Shown here: in pieces, positions 1 to 9,779 of the stretch
Layout: every line of letters starts with the position of its first letter
How positions within the stretch are numbered: the stretch's first letter is position 1
Source: Chitinophagales bacterium
Lineage (GTDB): Bacteria; Bacteroidota; Bacteroidia; Chitinophagales; Chitinophagaceae
Assembly (NCBI GenBank): GCA_017303455.1
Contig: JAFLBM010000003.1
Coordinates: 186,001 to 250,000 of the forward strand
Direction of reading: 5' to 3'
Length of the DNA stretch: 64,000 nucleotides
Translations under genes and position numbers: made by a program
The notes under the pieces: model-generated
Told to the model about the DNA's origin: nothing
The model's input: the letters and a program-made list of their open reading frames with translations, nothing else
The model's database searches: none

Positions 1-1944
1 CTGGTGCTTCTCCGGCAGGGAAAGATCTCCAAATGGTTCAGTGGTATCGGGCAGGAAGCGATCTCGGTGGGTGCCACCCTGGCCCTGCAGGAAGATGAAT
101 GGATCATGCCTTTGCACCGCAACCTCGGGGTATTCACCAGCCGCAATATGCCCTTGAGTAAACTCTTTATGCAATGGCAGGGTGCGCAGGATGGATACAG
201 CAAGGGAAGAGAAAGAAGTTTTCACTTTGGCAATAAAGAACATCATATCTGCGGGATGATCTCGCACCTGGGCCCGCAACTGGCGATAGCCGATGGCGTG
301 GCGCTGGCGTATAAACTTCGTCATGGTTCGACAGGCTCACCATTAAAAGTATCCTTAGCGTTCAGTGGAGATGGTGGCACAAGCGAAGGTGATTTTCACG
401 AAGCATTGAACACGGCTGCTGTCTGGGATTTGCCGGTCATTTTTATAATAGAGAATAATGGCTATGGTTTAAGTACGCCGGTGAATGAACAATACCGCTG
501 CATCAGCCTCGTAGATAAAGCCAAAGGTTATGGTATGGAAGGGGTGCAGATAGATGGTAACAATGTGTTGTCTGTTTATGATACGATCAAAGGCGTAAGA
601 GAGTATTGTATCAAAAATCAAAAACCCTATTTAATAGAATGCCTCACGTTCCGGATGCGGGGACATGAAGAAGCCAGTGGTACCAAGTATGTGCCGCAGG
701 ATCTGTTCAAGCTATGGGAAATGAAAGACCCGATCAAAAACTATGAAGCATTTCTGCTGAAAGAAAATGTGCTCACAACAGAACAACTGGAAGGAATTAA
801 AGAAGAATTCAAAGAAAAAATTGATAGCGAACTGGCGGTTGGTTTTGCAGCAAGGCCGGTGCAGGTGAATACGGAGGAGGAACTGGAGGATGTATATGCG
901 CCGTCGTCTATCGTCCATCGCCCATCGTCTGTACGTCTCATAGATAATTCGCAACTCAATAGCGACCCCGGCCTCCCAACTAAAGAAGCCCGGCTGATCG
1001 ATGCGATCAAAGAAGGGCTTCAGCAGTCCATGCAGCAGCATCCCAATCTTATTCTGATGGGACAGGATATTGCAGAATATGGCGGTGCTTTTAAAATAAC
1101 CGAAGGATTTGTGAGTGAATTTGGAAAGGAAAGAGTGAGAAATACACCGCTTTGTGAAAGTGCGATCGTGGGTACAGCATTAGGATTATCGCTGGAAGGA
1201 TATAAGAGCATGATGGAAATGCAGTTTGCTGATTTTGTTACGGTAGGTTTCAACCAGATCATCAATAACCTGGCCAAGATCCATTACCGCTGGGGGCAAC
1301 ATGCTGATGTGGTGATCCGGATGCCAACAGGTGGCGGTGTTGGTGCAGGCCCTTTTCACAGCCAGAGCAATGAAGCCTGGTTTGTAAAAACACCGGGGTT
1401 GAAAGTAGTTTATCCAAGCACACCCATGGATGCAAAAGGATTACTGATCGCTGCGATCAATGATCCCAACCCGGTCTTATTCTTTGAACACAAAGCCCTG
1501 TACCGTTCAGTAAGCGGTGAAGTGCCAACAGGCTATTATGAAATAGAGATCGGCAAAGCCAGACATGTAAGAGAAGGCGATGAGATCTCGATCATCACTT
1601 ATGGCAGCGGGGTGCATTGGGCTGAGGATTATGCAGCAGAACATCCGGAAATCTCTATTGATATTCTTGATCTCCGAACACTGTTGCCATTGGATTACTT
1701 AGCCATTCGTGAAGCCGTGCAACGTACCGGCCGTGTATTATTATTGCATGAAGACACTCTGACAGGTGGCGTGGGCGGCGAGATCGCAGCCTGGATCGCA
1801 GAAAATTGTTTTCATTTATTAGATGCACCGCTGATGCGTTGTGCATCATTGGATACGCCAATCCCTTTTAATATTGAACTGGAAAATAATTTTATGGCGA
1901 AAGCGAGATTGCATGAATCAGTACAAAAACTGATCGGCTATTAA
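1..1944 (+). CDS. 2-oxoacid dehydrogenase E1, fused alpha and beta subunits (5' end outside window)
   Basis: This is the thiamine-pyrophosphate-dependent E1 component of a 2-oxoacid dehydrogenase complex, probably the branched-chain type, which decarboxylates the oxoacid and passes the acyl group to E2 lipoate. The reading frame is open at base 1, so the N-terminus is missing. The alpha part carries the TPP motif GDGG at residue 123 and NN at residues 152-153, a spacing normal for this fold. The beta part starts near residue 327 (TKEARLIDAIKEGL) and runs to the end. Alpha and beta are separate genes in many bacteria, but single-chain fusions are familiar in Bacteroidota. The linker near residues 300-315 is encoded by a short repetitive DNA stretch. 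Substrate (branched-chain oxoacids or pyruvate) is not settled by the sequence. Confidence 0.9.
   Translation: MVLLRQGKISKWFSGIGQEAISVGATLALQEDEWIMPLHRNLGVFTSRNMPLSKLFMQWQGAQDGYSKGRERSFHFGNKEHHICGMISHLGPQLAIADGVALAYKLRHGSTGSPLKVSLAFSGDGGTSEGDFHEALNTAAVWDLPVIFIIENNGYGLSTPVNEQYRCISLVDKAKGYGMEGVQIDGNNVLSVYDTIKGVREYCIKNQKPYLIECLTFRMRGHEEASGTKYVPQDLFKLWEMKDPIKNYEAFLLKENVLTTEQLEGIKEEFKEKIDSELAVGFAARPVQVNTEEELEDVYAPSSIVHRPSSVRLIDNSQLNSDPGLPTKEARLIDAIKEGLQQSMQQHPNLILMGQDIAEYGGAFKITEGFVSEFGKERVRNTPLCESAIVGTALGLSLEGYKSMMEMQFADFVTVGFNQIINNLAKIHYRWGQHADVVIRMPTGGGVGAGPFHSQSNEAWFVKTPGLKVVYPSTPMDAKGLLIAAINDPNPVLFFEHKALYRSVSGEVPTGYYEIEIGKARHVREGDEISIITYGSGVHWAEDYAAEHPEISIDILDLRTLLPLDYLAIREAVQRTGRVLLLHEDTLTGGVGGEIAAWIAENCFHLLDAPLMRCASLDTPIPFNIELENNFMAKARLHESVQKLIGY
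902..935 (+). repeat. CATCG-type microrepeat inside the E1 linker
   Basis: A run of imperfect copies of TCGTCYATCG lies in frame within the fused E1 gene and encodes the low-complexity linker (PSSIVHRPSSV) between the alpha and beta halves. Its antisense reads as a run of DDG-type residues, which produces shadow reading frames on the other strand. Confidence 0.6.
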
Positions 1945-1972
1945 CCGCCTCGTTATTCCGTAAAATTTCCTG

Positions 1973-1997
1973 GCCTGTTTCACTCACTGTAACAGGC
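1973..1997 (+). terminator. Rho-independent terminator after E1
   Basis: GCCTGTT pairs with AACAGGC over an 11-base loop and is followed by a T-rich tract (TTTTCTTTT), 29 bases after the E1 stop codon. Confidence 0.7.
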
Positions 1998-2101
1998 TTT
2001 TCTTTTGGCGGTATAATTAAATAGTTTATCTTAAAATATCTTTCCGCCCCTCTGTAAGGTTTTCACCGCCCTGATTTATTACCCACCAAAACGAAACCAA
2101 C

Positions 2102-3454
2102 ATGTCATCCAATCCGGAAACGGCATCTGCTGCGCCAGTATTGCAAAACGAACGCATTACCATTATTGATTCACTGCGGGGCTTGGCACTACTGGGCATC
2201 CTGCTGATGAATATTCCTTATATGGGATTGCCGGAACCTTCTTTTGATCACCTGTTACTGAATAATGAACTGGGTACCATTAACCAAGAGGTTTGGTTCT
2301 TTGTCAACTGGATACCGGAAGGAACACAGCGGGCTATCTTTTCGATGTTATTTGGAGCCGGTATTATTTTGTTTGTAACCCGGCTGGAGAAAAGAACAAC
2401 CGGTCTATGGCCGGCTGAATATTTTCTGCGCCGCCAGTTATGGTTGCTGGTCTTTGGTTTGTTTAATGCCTTCGTATTGCTGTGGCCCGGTGATATTTTA
2501 TTCCAGTATGCTATAATTGGGATTGTGGCTTTTGCATTCCGGAGGCTTCCGGTAAAAGGGTTATTGATCGCTGCCGGTGTTTGTTTACTCCTGATGACAG
2601 CAAGAGAGAACAGGGATCTCTACCTGCAAAAAGGAAAAATTCAAAAAGGGGAACTGGTGGCAAAGATCGATACCACAAAAGTAAAGCTTACCGACATGCA
2701 GCAGGAACAACTGGGTGCCATGACTTCGATGAAAGAAAGATCAGATACGGCAGGCTTGCGGAAAGAAATGAAGAAAAACATACAAAAGGCAACCGGCAGT
2801 TATGGTGAATTGTATGAGTATATCAGTAATGTGAGTGCCATGCTGGAATTTAATTATACCTATTACGGCATCTGGGATGTATTATTATTTATGCTGATCG
2901 GTATGGCTTTTTATAAATCGGGTATATTGACGGGTGCTGCATCAGCAAAAGTCTATTGGGCATTGTTCATCGTGGGAATGGGCGCCGGGCTTACGCTTAC
3001 CTGGTTCAAACTGCAGTTCATGCTGCATCACCAGTTCAACCAATTCCTGATTACAAAATTCAAATCCTTTGAATATTATGAGATCGCCAGGACATTGCGT
3101 TCGCTGGGTTTATTTGGGCTAATCATGCTGCTCTATAAGTCAGGATGGTTTAAATGGTTGTTTGCGTTAGTAAGACCGGTAGGACAAATGGCTTTTACCA
3201 ATTACCTGATGCAATCGTTCATGTGTGGAATGTTCTTCTTTGGAATAGGATTTGGTATGCTGGGTAAACTGCAACGGTACGAGATCTATTATGTAGTAGG
3301 AGCTGTGTGGGTCATTGAAATAATATGGAGCCATGTCTGGTTGCGGTACTTCCGCTTTGGTCCGCTGGAATGGTGCTGGAGAAGCCTGACCTATTGGAAA
3401 AAACAACCGCTTAAAAAGGAAAAATCGGACGAAGGCATCATAGGAATGGTTTAA
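2102..3454 (+). CDS. DUF418 family inner-membrane protein
   Basis: A 450-residue polytopic membrane protein of the DUF418 (YeiB-like) family. The N-terminal motif DSLRGLALLGILLMN at about residues 22-36 and the C-terminal block with FGPLEWCWRSLTYWKKQP near residues 420-437 are family hallmarks. Several hydrophobic helices are visible. The region around residues 170-230 is a polar, Lys/Glu-rich loop. The family's biochemical role is not established, though a transport or acyltransferase-like role has been suggested. A decayed copy of the C-terminal tail of this family lies at 25.6 kb on the other strand. Confidence 0.85.
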   Translation: MSSNPETASAAPVLQNERITIIDSLRGLALLGILLMNIPYMGLPEPSFDHLLLNNELGTINQEVWFFVNWIPEGTQRAIFSMLFGAGIILFVTRLEKRTTGLWPAEYFLRRQLWLLVFGLFNAFVLLWPGDILFQYAIIGIVAFAFRRLPVKGLLIAAGVCLLLMTARENRDLYLQKGKIQKGELVAKIDTTKVKLTDMQQEQLGAMTSMKERSDTAGLRKEMKKNIQKATGSYGELYEYISNVSAMLEFNYTYYGIWDVLLFMLIGMAFYKSGILTGAASAKVYWALFIVGMGAGLTLTWFKLQFMLHHQFNQFLITKFKSFEYYEIARTLRSLGLFGLIMLLYKSGWFKWLFALVRPVGQMAFTNYLMQSFMCGMFFFGIGFGMLGKLQRYEIYYVVGAVWVIEIIWSHVWLRYFRFGPLEWCWRSLTYWKKQPLKKEKSDEGIIGMV

Positions 3455-3512
3455 ATTAGTAAATGTAATGCGCTTGTTGCTATAAATATATTTTCATTTT
3501 AAAACTGCATTT

Positions 3513-5519
3513 ATGAAAAAGACCCTGGTAATCCTTAGTATTTTGTTTTTTGCATACAACAGCTCCGCTCAAACAAACTGGAGTCCCGAACAATGTTTGA
3601 AAATAAAAAATATAACAGCTGCCCGTGTATCACCTGATGCAACCAAGCTGCTATACACTGTCCGGGAAGCAGTGATGACGGATGACCGGAGTGAATATAT
3701 AAACCAGGTATGGCTTTGTAATGCAGATGGGAGCAATGCGGTTCAGTTAACCAAGGGCGATAAAAACTCTTCCAACCCCAAATGGAGCCCCGATGGCAAG
3801 TTGATCGCTTTTACTTCATCCCGGGAGGGTAAAAACAATTTATACATCTTACCTGTTGGTGGTGGAGAGGCAGAAAAAATAACCGATGTGAAATCGGCGG
3901 TAGGTGAGTATGAGTGGCGCCACGACGGTAATGCTATTGCATTTGTAATGATCGATCCGGCAGAAAGTAAAGAAGAGAAAGATAAAAAGGCAAAGAATGA
4001 CTGGTATTATATGGACGAAGAAGTAAAACAAAACAGGTTGTATGTTTTATGGTTGAATCAGAAAGACACGGCTGGAAAATATGTACAAAAGAAACTAACC
4101 AAAGAGAATTACAATGTTAATGCCTTTGACTGGAGTGCTGACGGGAAAAGCATTGCTTACAGCCACGGTAAATCCCCGGAGGTCAATGATAATGTTTACA
4201 GTGATATTTCATTGATAGAGGTGGAAAGTGGAATTATAAAATCAATAGCCGCTACGGGTGCAGGAGAAACAAACCCTTTATTCAGCCCGGATGGAAAATT
4301 GATTGCTTACTACTGTACCACTGACCCTGTTGACTGGTCGGGTGCACGGCATGCAAAGATCTATTCGCTGGCGGATGGGAAAAGCTGGCGGCTGAAAGCC
4401 ACACCGGATGAGAATGGAGGTATTGGTGCTAACGGCATCTTTGGCTGGACAGCCGATGGGAAAAATGTATTATGGGCAGAAGCCAATAAAACGTTGAACA
4501 GTGTTTATTTGTTGAGTGCAGACGGGAAATCAATTACGGAATGGACAAAGGGTTCAAAAGATTTTTTGGGTGCAGTTTCAATTAACTCCACCGGTACTCA
4601 TATTGCTTTTACGTTACAGAATACAGCAAAGCTGCCGGAGGCCTATATCAGCCCGGTGGCTGCCTTTTCTCCCGCAAAAGTTACGGATGTCAATGCGGCC
4701 TGGGCCAGTAAACCATTACCCAAAACTGAACTGGTAAAATGGAAGGGGCCGGATGGAAGGGAAATTGAAGGATTGCTTACTTACCCTGTCAACTATAAGC
4801 CCGGGCAAAAAGTACCCTTTCTATTAAATGTACATGGCGGACCCGCCGGTGTTTTTTCACAAACCTGTATTGCAGCCAACCAGGGCACTTATCCCATTGC
4901 TGCTTTTGCAGAAGCTGGTTATGCCGTGCTGCGGCCCAACCCCAGAGGTTCGTCCGGCTATGGTACTGAATTCAGAACGGCTAACCGCGAAGACTGGGGT
5001 GGCAAAGATTACCTGGACCTGATGGCAGGTGTTGATCTTGTAATAAAAATGGGAGTAGCTGATGAAAACAGGATGGGTGTAATGGGCTGGAGCTATGGCG
5101 GGTTTATGAGCAGCTGGATCGTTGGGCATACCGATCGTTTCAAAGTAGCTTCTATTGGTGCACCGGTGGTTGACCTGGCCCATCAGAACCTTACAGATGA
5201 TATAGAAGGATTCTTACCCTCTTATTTCAAATCCAATCCCTGGGATGACTGGAGCAAGTATGATGCACATTCCCCCTTGCGGTTTGTACAAAATGTAAAG
5301 ACCCCGGTGATGCTGCAACACGGTGAAGCCGATCTGCGGGTTCCTTTCAGCAACTCGGTCATGTTTTATAATGCGCTGCGCCGCAGAAATGTACCGGTTC
5401 GGTTACTGGCCCTGCCAAGACAACCACATGGCCCGCAGGAACCCAGAATGGTATTAAAAACCATGCAGACCAACCTGGAATGGTTTGACAGTTATATCGG
5501 GGAGAAGAAAGGATTTTAA
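3513..5519 (+). CDS. S9 family prolyl-oligopeptidase-type serine peptidase
   Basis: A 668-residue exported peptidase with a signal peptide (about residues 1-19, ending SSAQ), an N-terminal beta-propeller of TolB/WD40-like repeats (SPDGK, SADGK, TADGK motifs up to about residue 390), and a C-terminal alpha/beta hydrolase domain. The catalytic Ser is in GWSYGG (Ser527), with Asp607 in HGEADLRVP and His639 in RQPHGP. The likely role is cleaving short peptides in the periplasm (dipeptidyl or acylaminoacyl peptidase). A serine hydrolase follows 28 bases downstream on the same strand, so the two are probably co-transcribed. The exact substrate is unknown. Confidence 0.92.
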   Translation: MKKTLVILSILFFAYNSSAQTNWSPEQCLKIKNITAARVSPDATKLLYTVREAVMTDDRSEYINQVWLCNADGSNAVQLTKGDKNSSNPKWSPDGKLIAFTSSREGKNNLYILPVGGGEAEKITDVKSAVGEYEWRHDGNAIAFVMIDPAESKEEKDKKAKNDWYYMDEEVKQNRLYVLWLNQKDTAGKYVQKKLTKENYNVNAFDWSADGKSIAYSHGKSPEVNDNVYSDISLIEVESGIIKSIAATGAGETNPLFSPDGKLIAYYCTTDPVDWSGARHAKIYSLADGKSWRLKATPDENGGIGANGIFGWTADGKNVLWAEANKTLNSVYLLSADGKSITEWTKGSKDFLGAVSINSTGTHIAFTLQNTAKLPEAYISPVAAFSPAKVTDVNAAWASKPLPKTELVKWKGPDGREIEGLLTYPVNYKPGQKVPFLLNVHGGPAGVFSQTCIAANQGTYPIAAFAEAGYAVLRPNPRGSSGYGTEFRTANREDWGGKDYLDLMAGVDLVIKMGVADENRMGVMGWSYGGFMSSWIVGHTDRFKVASIGAPVVDLAHQNLTDDIEGFLPSYFKSNPWDDWSKYDAHSPLRFVQNVKTPVMLQHGEADLRVPFSNSVMFYNALRRRNVPVRLLALPRQPHGPQEPRMVLKTMQTNLEWFDSYIGEKKGF

Positions 5520-5547
5520 TAATAAATAATCAATACAGATTCAACGC

Positions 5548-7134
5548 ATGAAATATCTCCTGTTTTCTTTTTTAGTAAGCTCATTATTTTTTTCCTGTCA
5601 ACAAACCAAACAGGCAGAAAAGATGGCCGCCGTTCAGTATGATAGTGCCTACCAACCGGCTGTATTTACCGATGCGGCCAGGATGGAAAAGATCAAGAAA
5701 TATTTACCGGTCATTGACAGTCTCTATAAAAATCATGCGCTGGAAAATCATTTCCCGGGTATTGCTTTTGGCATCGTGGTGGATGGTAAGCTGATCTATA
5801 AGAATGCGTATGGTTATACGGATATTGACAAGAAAGTAGCAGCCAGTACTTCTTCATTATTTCGTATTGCTTCTATGAGCAAGAGTTTTACAGCGATGGC
5901 GATTTTAAAATTAAGGGATGAAGGGAAGCTGAACCTGGATGATCCTGCTTATTTCTACATTCCCGAATTAAAGAGTATAAAATATCCAACAGCGGATGCC
6001 CCGCATATTACTATCCGTCACCTCCTGACACATGGGGCTGGTTTCCCGGAAGATAATCCCTGGGGTGACCGGCAACTGGCGGATACCGATAAAGAACTGA
6101 TGGAATTTATTGGTAAACAAATTACTTTTTCCAATCCACCGGGTATTGCTTTTGAATACAGTAATCTTGGTTTTGCTTTACTGGGAAAGATCATCACGAA
6201 TGTTTCCGGTCAGCGTTACCAGGATTATATCAAAGAAAATATCTGGCAACCGTTGGGGATGCAGAATGCGGAATGGGAATATGGAAATGTACCGGCTGAT
6301 AAACTGGCACATGGTTACCGCTGGCTGAATGAGAACTGGGTGGAGGAAGAATTATTGCATGATACACCTGATGGCAGTTGGGGAGCGATGGGCAGCATGA
6401 TCAGTTCTATAGATGAGTTTGCCAAATACATGGCGTTTCATTTATCAGCCTGGCCACCCAATAATACAACTGATGACGGGCCGGTAAAAAGAAGTTCGGT
6501 ACGGGAGATGCATCATCCATGGAGATGGAACGGATTTAATCCCAATTTTAAATACCCGGATGGAAGAAATTGTGCTGTTACTTCTGCTTATTGTTATGGG
6601 TTGGGGTGGATGAAAGACTGTGACGGTAAAACGTATATTGCCCACAGTGGCGGGCTGCCCGGCTTTGGCAGTCAATGGCGCATTATGCCTGATTATGGAA
6701 TTGGTGTAGTGGCATTTGCCAACAGGACCTATGCACCATTCGGTGCTGTGAATTTAAGAGTATTGGATACGCTGATCAAACTGGCAGAACTGCAACCAAG
6801 AGAATTACCGGCTTCAAAAATATTAGAGCAACGAAAAAATGAACTGGTTAAAATTTTACCCGATTGGGACAAGGGAAAACAGAGCGGCATCTTCGCCGAG
6901 AATTTCTTCCCGGATTATCCCATTGATACATTAAAAAAATATGCGACTGACCTCTTAGGCAAAGCCGGGAAAATAGTTTCTGTCAGTACGGTAAAACCCG
7001 AGAACCAGTTACGGGGTTCGTTTATTATCAAGGGTGAAAAGACGTCCTTTGAGATCTATTTCACTTTATCACCCGAAAATCCGCCGCTGATACAGGAATA
7101 TCATATCCGGGAAATACCAAAAGAAGAAAAGTAA
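5548..7134 (+). CDS. Serine hydrolase of the class C beta-lactamase/PBP-like family, lipoprotein
   Basis: A 528-residue protein with a lipoprotein signal (SSLFFSC, Cys near residue 17). The beta-lactamase domain carries the nucleophile motif S109-M-S-K112, the Tyr motif EYSNLG near residue 205, and HSGG near residue 369 in place of KTG. These are typical of the broad family that includes D-alanyl-D-alanine peptidases, esterases and beta-lactamases. A C-terminal extension of about 120 residues follows. It lies just after the S9 peptidase, which suggests a shared role in extracytoplasmic peptide turnover. Whether it acts on beta-lactams cannot be told. Confidence 0.88.
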   Translation: MKYLLFSFLVSSLFFSCQQTKQAEKMAAVQYDSAYQPAVFTDAARMEKIKKYLPVIDSLYKNHALENHFPGIAFGIVVDGKLIYKNAYGYTDIDKKVAASTSSLFRIASMSKSFTAMAILKLRDEGKLNLDDPAYFYIPELKSIKYPTADAPHITIRHLLTHGAGFPEDNPWGDRQLADTDKELMEFIGKQITFSNPPGIAFEYSNLGFALLGKIITNVSGQRYQDYIKENIWQPLGMQNAEWEYGNVPADKLAHGYRWLNENWVEEELLHDTPDGSWGAMGSMISSIDEFAKYMAFHLSAWPPNNTTDDGPVKRSSVREMHHPWRWNGFNPNFKYPDGRNCAVTSAYCYGLGWMKDCDGKTYIAHSGGLPGFGSQWRIMPDYGIGVVAFANRTYAPFGAVNLRVLDTLIKLAELQPRELPASKILEQRKNELVKILPDWDKGKQSGIFAENFFPDYPIDTLKKYATDLLGKAGKIVSVSTVKPENQLRGSFIIKGEKTSFEIYFTLSPENPPLIQEYHIREIPKEEK

Positions 7135-7143
7135 TCCATTCAG

Positions 7144-8424
7144 TTAATCAATGATGGCCTGGTAGGTCAGTGCCCTGAATTTTTCGACTACTTCTCCTTT
7201 AGTACTATTTTGCAACTGGCGGTAGAACAGCATTACTATTTTTTCTTTGGGATCCACCCAATAAGAAGTGGCGAAGGCACCACCCCAGCTAAAAGTACCC
7301 ACTTGGGCGGGGGTCCTGGCACTGCCACGTTCCGTAACAATTTGAAAACCGAGACCGAATTTATCATCGCCCCTTGCCAGGTCGCCGATCTGATTCATCG
7401 TCATCATCCGGACACTGTTGCGGCTTAAAATTCTTTTGCCATTGTATTGCCCTTCATTCAATAACATTTGTAAAAACACTGCATAATCATAAATAGTGGA
7501 GGACAAACCGGCACCGCCGGAATAATAACTAAATGCAGTAAGCGGGTAATCGGCAGTGATCGTTTTCCCGTTGAGCATATCTGCTTTTGCCCTTACAAGT
7601 TTCCCGGTTGAATCTTCCCGGTAAAGATTGACCAGCCGGTTGGCTTTTTCAGCAGGAATATGAAAATAGGTATCCTTCATACCCAAAGGTTCAAAGATGC
7701 GGGTCTTAAAAAAATCATTCAATGTCATACCGGAGATAATTTCTACCAGGCAACCCAGCAGGTCGGTATTCAACCCGTAAGTCCATTTTTCACCGGGCTG
7801 GTGCATCAGGGGAAGTTTACCCAGCCGGGTCATTGCATCCAGCAGTTTATCGTCCTGTACACCGATACCGGCGGTAAGATTGCTTTTGGCATAAATGGCA
7901 TTGGCTTCTTTGGAACCAATTTGTGCATAGCCCAGGCCGGAGGTATGCGTTAACAACTGCCGGATCGTGATATCACTTTTAGCGGGTATTGTAGTATACG
8001 TTGTATCAGCAGGATTGAACTTATCCAGCACCTGTTGTTTCCTGAAAGCAGGGATATATTTGGAAACGGGGTCGTCTAATAATAGTTTCCCTTCTTCAAA
8101 CAATATCATAATGGCCACACTGGTGATGGCCTTGGTTTGTGAAGCAATGCGGAAGATATGTTCTTTCTGCAGGGGTGATTTTGTATCCAGGTCATTATAA
8201 CCAACAGCTTTATAATAAGCGATCTTGCCATTGCGGATGATCAGGGCAGCACCGCCATTCATCCAGCCTTTATTCACCCACTCATTCATTTCCCGGTCCA
8301 GTCGTTTCAGTCTTTCGGAGGAGAAGCCGGCCGCTTCAGGTTTGGGAACAGCCACAATTTGCTGGGCAACAACAAGAGAAAATTGAAATACTACAACCAG
8401 GAGAAGGAAAGCATATTTACGCAT
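7144..8424 (-). CDS. Secreted beta-lactamase-family serine hydrolase
   Basis: A 426-residue protein with a signal peptide (cleavage near VVAQQ), the S-x-x-K motif in RIASQTKAI, the Tyr motif in WTYGLNTDLLG and a C-terminal WGGAF motif at the usual third-motif position. The stop codon lies 9 bases from that of the preceding plus-strand serine hydrolase, so the two genes are convergent. It differs from that neighbour in length and in its third motif, so it is not a recent duplicate. The probable activity is an esterase, D-amino peptidase or related transpeptidase-like hydrolysis outside the cytoplasm. Confidence 0.87.
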   Translation of the reverse strand: MRKYAFLLLVVVFQFSLVVAQQIVAVPKPEAAGFSSERLKRLDREMNEWVNKGWMNGGAALIIRNGKIAYYKAVGYNDLDTKSPLQKEHIFRIASQTKAITSVAIMILFEEGKLLLDDPVSKYIPAFRKQQVLDKFNPADTTYTTIPAKSDITIRQLLTHTSGLGYAQIGSKEANAIYAKSNLTAGIGVQDDKLLDAMTRLGKLPLMHQPGEKWTYGLNTDLLGCLVEIISGMTLNDFFKTRIFEPLGMKDTYFHIPAEKANRLVNLYREDSTGKLVRAKADMLNGKTITADYPLTAFSYYSGGAGLSSTIYDYAVFLQMLLNEGQYNGKRILSRNSVRMMTMNQIGDLARGDDKFGLGFQIVTERGSARTPAQVGTFSWGGAFATSYWVDPKEKIVMLFYRQLQNSTKGEVVEKFRALTYQAIID

Positions 8425-8472
8425 ATAACAAGTTTAAGTCCTTTAAAGTTACTGGTCGTAATTAACACCCGC

Positions 8473-8497
8473 AAAAAAAGCAACCCGGAGGTTGCTT
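8473..8497 (-). terminator. Terminator of the lectin-like gene
   Basis: Stem AAGCAACC/GGTTGCTT with a CGGA tetraloop. In minus-strand direction it is followed by a run of T. It lies 25 bases beyond the stop of the 8523-9683 gene. Confidence 0.75.
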
Positions 8498-8522
8498 CTA
8501 TGATCGTTTTCAGGGGATGTTA

Positions 8523-9683
8523 TCAGTTCTTTTTACAAGTGAATTTGATCCAGATATTATGGGTATCATCTGCCCGGGCAAAAATGGCAGATGGAATGAT
8601 ATGCCCCAGCAGGATCATATCAGCCGTGGAGCCGGCAGACCGGGATGCCAGGTCGGTAATGGTTTGAATCGTCTCAGTCCTTGTGCTGCGATAATCCAGT
8701 ATATAAGTGTTCTGAACCACTTCACCCATCCTCAGTGCATCATAGCTGGCAAAATCATTATCCTTATGACGGGTGCCTATATAAGTTTTCACCACCAGCA
8801 TCAGTTTCTTTTCTTTCAGCAGGATTTCAGGGATATTATAAGTTACTTTTCCCATCTGGTTATTAGCGGCTGCGTTGATATTATCCTGGTAATAACTTAA
8901 GGCGGCGGTTGGCGGACCATCATGATTGGTCTGGTTATAGATCATCTCCGGCATATTGTTATAAGACCTGAGCCTTGTCTTCATTTCATTATTCTCATCC
9001 AGTTCCCAAAGCTCTGTACTTACCTGGCCAAAGACCCTTTTACAATCACCATTATCAATCCTGTTACGGGTGGCTTCGGACACAGCGATATAATTCAGGG
9101 TTACATCAAATAATACTTTTTTACCGGTTGCAGCAGAATTACCTGATCCGACCGTTTCAAATTGCCATTCCGTATCGGGTTGTCCCTGGTCGGCCCATTG
9201 AATAAGTTTTGAATTATTGTTGACCCCGCCGCCTTCCACGGCAGCAAGAAGGCCGGAGTTTTTATTTTTTAGTTTAAAGCCGGTGGCTGTTTTTTCAAGT
9301 TTCCAGTACAGATCTTCATTGTTGATAGGTGTTACATTCATGGGCCTGGGTACCATTTCGTTTTTCTGGCAAATAAACCCATATTGCTCTTTGCTCCTGT
9401 TGAGTACACCCAGGAATTTATTCGTTGCAAGATTTTGAAACTTAAAATAGCCACCTGCTACTGCAATCGCTTTCCATTTCATCCGGGCATCTTCACCAAG
9501 AGTATATAAAACAACCTGTGCATTCACTTCTTGCGCTGCGGGTACACTGGTTGGTTTGGCATATTTACCACTCTTTACGTTTTTGATCCGGATGATCTCA
9601 CCATCTTTCAACTGGGCGTGGACGGCCATAGCTGAAAAAAGGCACAATAAAATTGTTGTGATATAAATACTGCTTCGTTTCAT
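8523..9683 (-). CDS. Secreted protein with a ricin-like beta-trefoil domain
   Basis: A protein of about 386 residues; the ATG at 9683 (MKRSSIY) is preferred to an upstream TTG. A signal peptide ends near VHAQ. Residues of about 25-175 resemble a ricin-type beta-trefoil: repeated blocks ending in W and F (MKWKAIAV, YWKLEKTATGFKLKNKNSG, TEWQFETVG) with K/N-G-K/L elements. The C-terminal half (DVTLNYIAVSEATRNRIDNGDC onward) is not recognised. A carbohydrate-binding secreted protein is a reasonable guess, but no catalytic motif is visible. It is followed by a clear terminator and is probably a single-gene unit. Confidence 0.7.
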   Translation of the reverse strand: MKRSSIYITTILLCLFSAMAVHAQLKDGEIIRIKNVKSGKYAKPTSVPAAQEVNAQVVLYTLGEDARMKWKAIAVAGGYFKFQNLATNKFLGVLNRSKEQYGFICQKNEMVPRPMNVTPINNEDLYWKLEKTATGFKLKNKNSGLLAAVEGGGVNNNSKLIQWADQGQPDTEWQFETVGSGNSAATGKKVLFDVTLNYIAVSEATRNRIDNGDCKRVFGQVSTELWELDENNEMKTRLRSYNNMPEMIYNQTNHDGPPTAALSYYQDNINAAANNQMGKVTYNIPEILLKEKKLMLVVKTYIGTRHKDNDFASYDALRMGEVVQNTYILDYRSTRTETIQTITDLASRSAGSTADMILLGHIIPSAIFARADDTHNIWIKFTCKKN

Positions 9684-9779
9684 AGCTGACAAGTTTTTTA
9701 ATTTGAACCATAAAAGTAGCTATTGGGGAAAGCCCCGGCAATTACACATTTGTGTAATAGAGAAACAGGTACAGTTAAT

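Noticed and set aside
712..1041. Minus-strand frames inside the E1 gene, one with a DDG-type repeat
   Set aside because: They are antisense to a strongly conserved enzyme gene; the repeat comes from the linker microrepeat.
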